Source of the DNA: Trileptium ribeirensis
Lineage: Eukaryota > Nematoda > Enoplea > Enoplida > Thoracostomopsidae
Direction of reading: 5' to 3'
Length of the DNA stretch: 64,000 nucleotides
Assembly (NCBI GenBank): GCA_030248225.1
Contig: JASANE010017411.1
Coordinates: 44,012-108,011 of the forward strand
Both the position numbers and the translations under genes were made by a program. Under the pieces are notes generated by a model. That model worked only from the letters and a program-made list of their open reading frames with translations. It searched no databases and had not been told where the DNA came from. Positions 56,983 through 64,000 of the stretch are shown one piece after another (the first letter of the stretch is position 1; each line of letters begins with the position of its first letter).

Positions 56983-58820
56983 GCTAGGCAAACTATGCTT
57001 GGTTACGTATTCGAAACTATTGCTGAGCGAGTGCAGGAAACTCGCGAAACTACACTATTTTGTATTAAATTACCAATGCATTACAGAAAATAAGTGCAAC
57101 CCATAGTAGTATTTTGTAGCTAAAATGTAGACCCTACTTGTGCCTTTTACTACTTTTAGCTGTATCCAAATTAAAGATACGATACTGACGGTTAAAACGA
57201 ATTTCCAATTTTCTCAGAATCTTATCTTGCGACACTACTAAATAACTGTTTTATTACATAGCTTGGCGTAGGGATCTCTGATTACGCTTTCTGTAACTTA
57301 TGGTGTTGCGTAGATTTTTTTAAATAGCATTAATTAATGTTCAATTTTGACGATAATTGGTTATCGGAAGCGACTCTGTATACGTTAGGCTTTCCAAATT
57401 GCGGATGTGCTTTAGTGTTCTAAATTCACGAAAATACATCAATCTTGTACTAAATCCACAGCTTTATAGAAAATAAAAATCCTTAATTGTAGTTTGCAGC
57501 AAGCACGTGCCCTGATAACCAGTTTTATTTTTATCTACTTTTTACTATGTCCAAGATCAAGGTCACGCCATAGATGCAAGCGATTTTCCAATCGTTTCTG
57601 AATCAAATATGGCTCGTCTTTTTTAGTCGGTGTTATTTCGTTGCTTGGCCTCAATTTTTATTAAGTTTTAGTTTCTGGCTTTTTTGCTTCTTCAAATAAC
57701 ACTAATAAGCCTGGTTGTCGCGGTAGTTGGAATTTCGTCAACCGAAGCGTTTCTGAGTTTGTATGTATGGAATATTACAGAATATGTTGCTCTATGCGCG
57801 TGTCTATTCACTAATTTTTACCATTAGGGACCGTCATAGAATGGAACGTGGTGCCAAAAGCGCCATCCATGCTGACGTTACATATACCACGCTAACCAAA
57901 CCGTTGAGAATTTTTATTTTTATTTACTTCGATAAAATCCTGTACGCAAAAAAATAGTAATTTCTGTAATTTAATGTAGCAGTTTCCGGAAATTAGGACA
58001 TTAATACTTAACGATAGCTAACGAAGGAAGATAGATTGTGTATCTTAAAAAGTAGACGAAGTTAAAAAATGTATAGCCATTTCCTATTTTCCACCAAAAA
58101 GTGTTGATATTTAGGTCGTTGTCAGGTAGACACGGAAGCTCCTGTTTCCCAATAAACTAAATCAGGATTCATTACAGATTCTATGAAGCAAATTTGTTCC
58201 AAATTTTGTCGCTTTGACGAGCAAAGCTATAGGTAACTAAAATGAGTGTAAGTCCGGATGTTAATCAACATTTAAATAATGATTGAAAAACTTGAAATCG
58301 TGTTTCGTCTTAAAAAATTCCGAAAATTAAAGACTGTATACAAAGATTTTATCAGTTTATAATATTTCAGCAGATTTACTTTTGATTATAGTTTTTCGAC
58401 TCCCCGCAAAATTTAGGCCAGTTTCAATTCGGCGTTTCTATGTACTTTCAGGCTCGGATCAGCTCTACTCTTAGTTGTTTAGCTTAGTCGAGTACCTAAT
58501 TATTGTTACGTGCAAATTATAATCACTGATATATTTTATTTTTCTCAACAGCTACACTAGAAATGTTCAGGCGGAAATTATCTTTTAACTGAAATTTCAC
58601 TCGCCGCAAGTAATTTTTTCAGAAAAAATTATTGGAAAATAATTTACTTAAATAAATCCATTTATAAAATTACATTACTGTCAACACTTTGAAATATCAC
58701 TTTTTGGGAAATTTTTTATAAATTTTTCATAAACACATAATTATATTTTATTGAAATTAGCAGTGTATTTTTGTTAAATTTGACAAGCTAACTGGATTTC
58801 TTAATATTATATCATAAAAG
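56983..58820. other. gene-free stretch
   Basis: A 64-residue plus frame at 57,763 has an ATG but no domain. Nothing else is recognised. Confidence 0.35.
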
Positions 58821-58865
58821 CTTAACATGGCTTGTATAAGCAGACATTGTTTATTTCACTCAATA
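58821..58865 (+). pseudogene. second copy of the cyclase exon-1 start, cut by the foldback element
   Basis: cttaacatggcttgtataag ... cattgtttatttc matches 48,353-48,388 (cttaacatggctggtataag ... cattgtttacttc). ATG at 58,827 would start MACISRHCLFHS against MAGISQHCLLRA. Similarity stops just before tgcagg at 58,866, the end of the foldback element. Confidence 0.6.
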
Positions 58866-59345
58866 TGCAGGTTTCACAGAATAATGAGTGCAAAAAGTGG
58901 GCAGTTTTGTCTTTAACAGCCGTTTGCAAGAAACTAAAATCTCTAATGGACGGTTATAAGATATCTTAGTTTCTTGCAAACGGTTGCTAGAGATTTTTGT
59001 CTTTAATGACTGCTTATATGATATTTTAATCTCTAACAGATAGCTGTAAGAGACTTTAGTCTTCTGTAGGTAGCGATTAAATACAGAAATCTCTAACACC
59101 TAGCTGTTAGAGACTAAAATCTCTTACAGCTAGCCATAACAGATTATTGTCTCTAATGGGCTGCTGTAAGAAACTCTTGTCTCTTACAGCCATTTATAAA
59201 ATACAAAAATCTCTAACAGATATCCATTAAAATTTCAAATATTTAACGGTTGGCTGTAACAGATTTTTGTATGTTGCACCTGGCTGTAAGAGACAAAAGT
59301 TTCTAACAGCTAGTCATTAGAAACAAAATTCTGTTACAGCAAGCT
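58866..59345. repeat. left arm of the composite element
   Basis: Starts tgcaggtttcacagaataat like 54,436 and contains aatctctaacagatagctgt, ctagctgttagagac and the inverse words. It parallels roughly the first half of the 584-bp element, then passes into the minisatellite. Confidence 0.8.
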
Positions 59346-60657
59346 CATTATTGATATTGGCCCCTTCCAGTTTGATATTGGTTCCTCCGTCTAATTTGGT
59401 ATTGGTGCCCCCTCCAGCATGATATTGGTCCCCCTCTAGTATGATATTGGTGCCCCTCTCCAGTTTGGTATTGGTGCCCCCTCCAGTTTAATATTGGTGC
59501 CCTCCTCCAGTTTGATATTCGTGCCACCTGTGGTTTCATAGTGGTGCTCTCTCTAGTTTGATATTGGCCCCATTCCAGTTTGATATTGATGCCTCCTTCC
59601 AGTTTGATATTGGTATCGCCCTCCAGTTTGATATTATTACCCCCTCCAGTTTGATACTGATGCCACCCTTCAGTTTGATATTGGTACCCCTCCAGTTTGA
59701 TATTGATGCCTCCGTCCAGTTTGATATTGGTGTCCCCCTCTAGTTTGATATTGGTCCCACTTGCCGTTTGATAGTGGTGCCCCCTCCAGTTGGACACTGG
59801 TTCACCCTCCAGTTTGATATTGATGCCCAAATCCAGACTGATATTAGTGCACCCTTCGAATTTGATATTGGTGCTCCCTCAACTTAGATATTGGTGCCCG
59901 CCACCAGTTTGATACTTGTGCCACCTATAGTTTGATAGTGGAGGCCCCTCCAGTTTGACATTGGTGCCCCCTGCAGTTTGATATTGGTGCCTCCTCCAGT
60001 TTGGTCTTGATGCTCCCTCCAGTTTAATATTGGTGCCCCGCTCCAGTTTGATATTTGTGCCACCTGCAGTTTGATAGTGGTGCCCCCTCCAGCTTGGTAT
60101 TGGTGCCCCCCCCAAGTTTGATATTGGTGCCCTCGTCCAGTTTGATATTGATGTCCCCACCAGTTTGATATTGGTCCCACCTGAAGTTTGATAGGGTTGC
60201 CCCCTCCAGTTTGACACTGGTGGGCCCTCCAGTTTTATATTGGCGCCCATATCCAGGTTGATATTGGTACCCTCCCCGGATTTGATATTGGTGCCCCTCC
60301 AGTGGCATTGGTGCACCTCCAGTTTGATATTGGTGCACCCTCCAGTTTGGTATTGGTGCCCCCGTCCAGTTTGATATTGGTGCCCCCTCCAGTTTGATAT
60401 TACTGCCCCCGTTCAGTTTGATATTGATGTCCCCACCAGTTTGATATTGGTCCCACCTGCAGTTTGATAGGGTTGCCCCCTCCAGTTTGACACTGGTGGG
60501 CCCTCCAGTTTTATATTGGCGCCCAAATCCATGTTGATATTGGTGCCGCCCTCCCCGAATTTGATATTGCTGCCCCCTCCAGTTTGGCATTGGTGCCCCC
60601 GTCCAGTTTGATATTGATGCCACCCTCCAGTTTGATATTGGTAGCCCCTTCCAGTTT
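59346..60657. repeat. 24-bp minisatellite, roughly 50 units
   Basis: Unit ccagtttgatattggtgccc(cct), with variants. A longer period is also visible: the block atattgatgtccccaccagt ... cactggtgggccctccagtt occurs at 60,145 and again at 60,421 (276 bases apart). Because 24 is a multiple of three, long open frames such as NIKLEGGT repeats arise on the minus strand; these are not genes. Confidence 0.95.
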
Positions 60658-60659
60658 AT

Positions 60660-61110
60660 GTATTCCGGTAGGTAGTAGCATACGTCTACTGTGCTTAGTG
60701 CGAAATTGTGTCTTAAGATTTTTGGACGGAATCTTTCCTAAAAGCTTATAGCTTTGGCCGCGAGTGACATTATTATGCGATACATAAAATAGATTTTGAC
60801 AAGCATTGACCTCGTTATTCACAGTTTTGAACGTGGTCTAATTATTTTAATTCCAATACCGATACGCGGTTTGGATACGATATAAATATTTTTAACTAAG
60901 TGACTTTTTATAGAAGCGTTAATAATACTTTCCATTACCTTGCAGCAATTTGACAGGAGAGATATAGGTCGATAATTCATATGATTTGACTTTTGTTATA
61001 TAGAGCAATAACATCGGAATGCAGCCATGACACTGGTGATGCATCATTTGCAAACGAGTGCTCGAAGATGTGCGCAAAAGAATTTGAATGAGCTTATGCA
61101 TTTATATATT
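60660..61110 (-). pseudogene. LINE RT scrap inside the composite element
   Basis: 60,660-60,830 matches 14,780-14,990 (cgaaattgtgtcttaagatt versus cgaaattgtgtcctgagatt; cctcgttattcacagttt), and 60,905-61,110 matches 16,130-16,320 (cttgcagcaatttgacagga). The two parts are adjacent here but 1.1 kb apart in the longer copy, so an internal deletion occurred. Confidence 0.65.
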
Positions 61111-62224
61111 TTTGGCATATTCATGCCAATTCCATATACCGTAAAATCATCATGCGTATTTCGATTCGATGTCAGTTACAGATGTTTCACAAAATTCAGC
61201 AACTTCTAAAGGAATTAATGAAAATAATGCTTTTTTAAATTGTAAGACGAAGTGTGGAACAAATATCTGTGTAGTCATTTTCCGATCTGGATAAACCTAC
61301 TGATGAATATTACCTTCATAGGAGATTTATTTCAACGCTTTTGAGTAGCATTTAGTATTAATAAAGTGTATGTAATATATGAAAGGAATTTATATATACT
61401 ATTTATGCCGGGCATGAATATATTAAGTAACACGCTGTTAAGCGTATGCGTTCAGGGGCGTCGCTACGGTGGCGCTGGGGCATCGTGGAGTTTGCATCTC
61501 TCACAAAATTGTTTTCAACACACAACATCCAAATCGCATGTTTCAGTTGTCCGCACATTCTCTTAGCTAGAATTTCCTAGTGGCACCCATAATAAGAATT
61601 TTGTAGAGCATTAAATTGTGTAGGTAATATCTTATATAAAACGAATATACTACTACGTTTGTCAAACGATTATTTAATTGTTCTGGTTTCGAGTTGAACT
61701 TTGTGTAAATACAATTCTTAATGTTAATGACAAACAATATAACATAATCGCTGGGATAAGTGTAAATATTGAATGACTGTTTTCTCGTTAAAACGCCTAA
61801 CGTTATATTCTACCGCCGTTGCCACATTCTCAACAATTGGAATACCGAATGTTATATTGAAGCATGTTGTTGTGATGCAAAAATTTATATAAATATTGGG
61901 TTTACACTAATTTTGCCGCTTCGTTGTTTACATTAGGCATTTATGAGTACGGCAGAATTCAAACAATATAACTTATCATAGAATTTGATTATAGAGACAG
62001 TAATGCTTCACATTTGCACCCCAACCAACGAGCAAAATATCAGCCGAAGCAAATCTTATACACTGGCTGTATTCTATTTGCAGCGGAGGCACAAAATACG
62101 GCAAGTGAAGGCACAAACTTATTCACCGATTTATGAATCGATAGTGGGTTGAAACTGAAGCTATTCGACAGGACGTTCTAATATAACAAATTCCAAATTA
62201 TGAAACAAACGGCCATAGTAATCC
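61111..62224. other. cargo of the composite element, nothing recognised
   Basis: AT-rich. A GC-rich piece at 61,453 (caggggcgtcgctacggtgg) resembles a hAT-type end. Confidence 0.35.
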
Positions 62225-62370
62225 TGATGGGCGTAAATAAAACGCTGGCGGTGCCATCCTGAACAAATTAAGCTAAGGTCCTTAACTTATACACTAAGGC
62301 TAATTCGGACGGTTATCGTCTTCCCTAGTCTCCCCTCTTAGTCGTTCTTTTTTAACATTATAACCTAACG
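62225..62370. repeat. CCTAAG-word dispersed repeat, diverged copy
   Basis: cggtgccatcctgaac, taagctaaggtccttaactt, acactaaggcta and a cgttcttttttaac tract parallel the 7,015 repeat. Confidence 0.4.
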
Positions 62371-62814
62371 CCCCTCATTTTTACTTGGCCAAACAAACGT
62401 TCAGCGTGTGCAATGTAGCTTGCAACTATTTATTGGAAGAGTTTGTTCTTTGCATATAAAAATAGATATGAATTTTATTATGATTCCGTGACAATATAAT
62501 TTCACTTCAATAAGAAAATAGTTGAAGTTGTACTTAACGCTACTGATCAAAGCAAATAACGGTAACCGAACGAAAAATTAACTAATATGTTTGTTGACAG
62601 TTTTCAGTGGCGTATATATACATTTGGGGACTTAATGCACGAAACCCTCACGGTCATCACCACATGCTTATATATTTAATGTATGTCATTACTACAATTG
62701 TGACGAGAGAAGGTCGCACCTGGCTAACCTGAATGAAAATTTCGCAGATCTCAGTACTTAATGTATAATCATGGCCATACTGGTATAGGTTACATCATAT
62801 GTGTCGAAAGTCCG
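62371..62814. other. no feature recognised
   Basis: Nothing supported. Confidence 0.3.
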
Positions 62815-63175
62815 CCGGGCTTGGGGGTAGATGGGCTTGGCGGGGATAATGCTGAGGAAGTTGCGCTCTGGGAATTGGGTTAGACAAAGGGGTGTAAATA
62901 TTTGAATTTTATGCGACTCATAATTTTTCCAACTTTGCTAGAACTTCTCCCAATTTTACCTAATCTTTGCTAAAATTTTCCTCAACTTTTGCTGATTTAC
63001 ACCTATTATTACCACATCTCCCACATTTTGTCAACTTCCCAAAAATTATCGCACTCGTTCTTCAAAAGTTGTCATAATTGGAGCGTTCGGGGAGGGGCGT
63101 AGATTTGTATTGTGGGGTGTTCGACCCTTATGGGGACAACCTCCTTACCCTCCTATCGACATATATGGGTTAAAT
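62815..63175. repeat. dispersed AT-core repeat
   Basis: GC-rich left (ggcttggcggggataatgct), core ctttgctagaacttctccca and gctaaaattttcctcaactt, right tgttcgacccttatggggac and tcgacatatatggg, matching the end of the 305-615 repeat. Confidence 0.5.
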
Positions 63176-63437
63176 ATTATCGTTGGCCCAGAATTTAAAG
63201 CTCAGCTATTAAATGTAAAAGCATTATTCAAATTTAAACGCAACACAACTGTGCCAATACTCACGGTCAATTAAATAGTACCAACAATCTTAGCAAGCGC
63301 TAGTGATAAGCATGTCATATGTTACAAAATATGAATGACTGTTTGTGCCATATGTTACAATGCTTGTAGTGTAGGTACTCTTTAACGTTATAAGCTTAGT
63401 AATTATAATTTTGTTTTGACGCTACAAAGCATATGAA
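63176..63437. other. no feature recognised
   Basis: Nothing supported. Confidence 0.3.
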
Positions 63438-63709
63438 ACAGGAGGGGGCGGCAATATCAAACTGTAGGGTTCACGAATATCAAGCTGGAGGGGGCACCAA
63501 CATCAGTCTGGAGAGGTGCACCAATATCAAACTGGATGAGGGGCACCAATATCAAACTGTAGGGGCACCTATATCAAACTGTAGGGGGGCCGTTATCACA
63601 CTGGATTGAGGCACCAATATCAAACTGGAGCGGGACACCAATATCAATCTGGGGCACCAATGTCAAACTGGAGGGGGACGAATATCAAACTTGAGGGGAC
63701 ACCAATATC
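63438..63709. repeat. 24-bp minisatellite in inverted orientation, about 11 units
   Basis: Units such as ggggcaccaatatcaaactg are the reverse complement of the 59,346-60,657 array. Confidence 0.9.
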
Positions 63710-64000
63710 GATAAATACAGAAATATCTAACAGCTAGCTATGAGAGAATAAAATCTCTTACAGATGGCCATAACAGATCATTGTCTCTAATGGCTAGCTG
63801 TTAGAAACTTTTGTATCTTATAACCAGTTTAAAATACAAAAGTCTGTAATAACTATCCATTAGAATTTCAAATATTTAACGGTTGGTTGTAAGAGATCTT
63901 TATATGTTACAGCTGGCTGTAAGAAACAAAAGTTTTTAACAGCAGGCCATTAGAGACAATGATCTGTTATGCTCATCTGCAAGAGATTTCAGTCTCTAAT
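63710..64000. repeat. second arm of the composite element (cut by window end)
   Basis: aaatacagaaatatctaaca ... ttcaaatatttaacggttgg repeats 59,070-59,340 in the same orientation, then continues gcaagagatttcagtctcta, matching the right half of the 584-bp element near 54,770. Confidence 0.8.

Larger units (their letters stand above)
58866..64000. mobile_element. large composite foldback-type element (right end outside window)
   Basis: Order: left arm 58,866-59,345 starting with the same end as the 54,436 element; 24-bp minisatellite 59,346-60,657; cargo 60,658-63,437; the same minisatellite inverted 63,438-63,709; arm sequence again 63,710-64,000. The right arm repeats 59,070-59,340 and then carries on toward what would be the right terminal repeat. 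The cargo holds only other repeats and a LINE scrap. Whether it moved as a unit is unproven; independent insertions are the alternative. Confidence 0.55.

Noticed and set aside
59348..60822. Long minus-strand open frames (up to about 199 codons) rich in NIKLEGGT and YQTGG
   Set aside because: They arise because the 24-bp minisatellite unit is a multiple of three with no stop in two frames. No start context, domain or unique sequence.

Overview
The window reads as AT-rich, repeat-dense nuclear DNA from an invertebrate animal. No prokaryotic gene packing is visible. Candidate genes are split by GT-AG introns, some only about 58-60 nt long. LINE retrotransposons of the CR1/L2 type, tRNA-like SINE heads and many short inverted-repeat elements are present. 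The phylum cannot be fixed from the sequence. Degenerate TTAGGC-like words (the nematode telomere word) recur inside one repeat family, but this is weak evidence.

Layout. 1-11,200: the only reasonably gene-like zone, with a spliced gene of unknown function (about 1,941-2,790, +), a convergent single-pass membrane protein gene (2,791-3,958, -) whose stop codon touches that of its neighbour, and a second single-pass protein with a basic tail (9,869-10,522, -). Around them lie a LINE remnant, a TA-flanked MITE (6,211-6,757) and several small repeats. 11,200-23,650: almost gene-free, with a heavily decayed but nearly full-length LINE on the minus strand (14,780-18,840), a plus-strand LINE scrap (20,265-20,640), a tandem pair of tRNA-like SINE units (21,280-21,610) and a hAT-like MITE with an 8-bp target duplication (21,715-22,004). 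23,655-28,100: the best LINE, with ORF1 (zinc finger, coiled coil, L1-like domain) and ORF2 (endonuclease plus reverse transcriptase) broken by two frameshifts.

28,100-45,200: gene-poor, with small exon-like ORFs, an 80-bp tandem array (34,600-35,600), two different LINE remnants joined at a MITE (37,240-41,205), a TAA-flanked inverted-repeat element (41,449-41,986) and a very uniform 103-bp tandem array (42,813-43,632). 45,200-58,800: the first two exons of a secreted cyclase-family (PF04199) protein (48,359-48,736), a frame-preserving tandem duplication (50,145-50,408), and a dense cluster of short transposons at 53,350-57,000.

58,866-64,000: the most striking structure. A foldback-type arm starts inside a second, truncated copy of the cyclase first exon. 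It is followed by about 1.3 kb of a 24-bp minisatellite, about 2.8 kb of cargo made of other repeats, the same minisatellite in inverted orientation, and the arm sequence again running off the window. A stand-alone 584-bp version lies at 54,436-55,019 with a TAA target duplication. Several other unrelated element families here share the same design: one short palindromic word repeated in both orientations. Together they look like a poorly described class of foldback elements.
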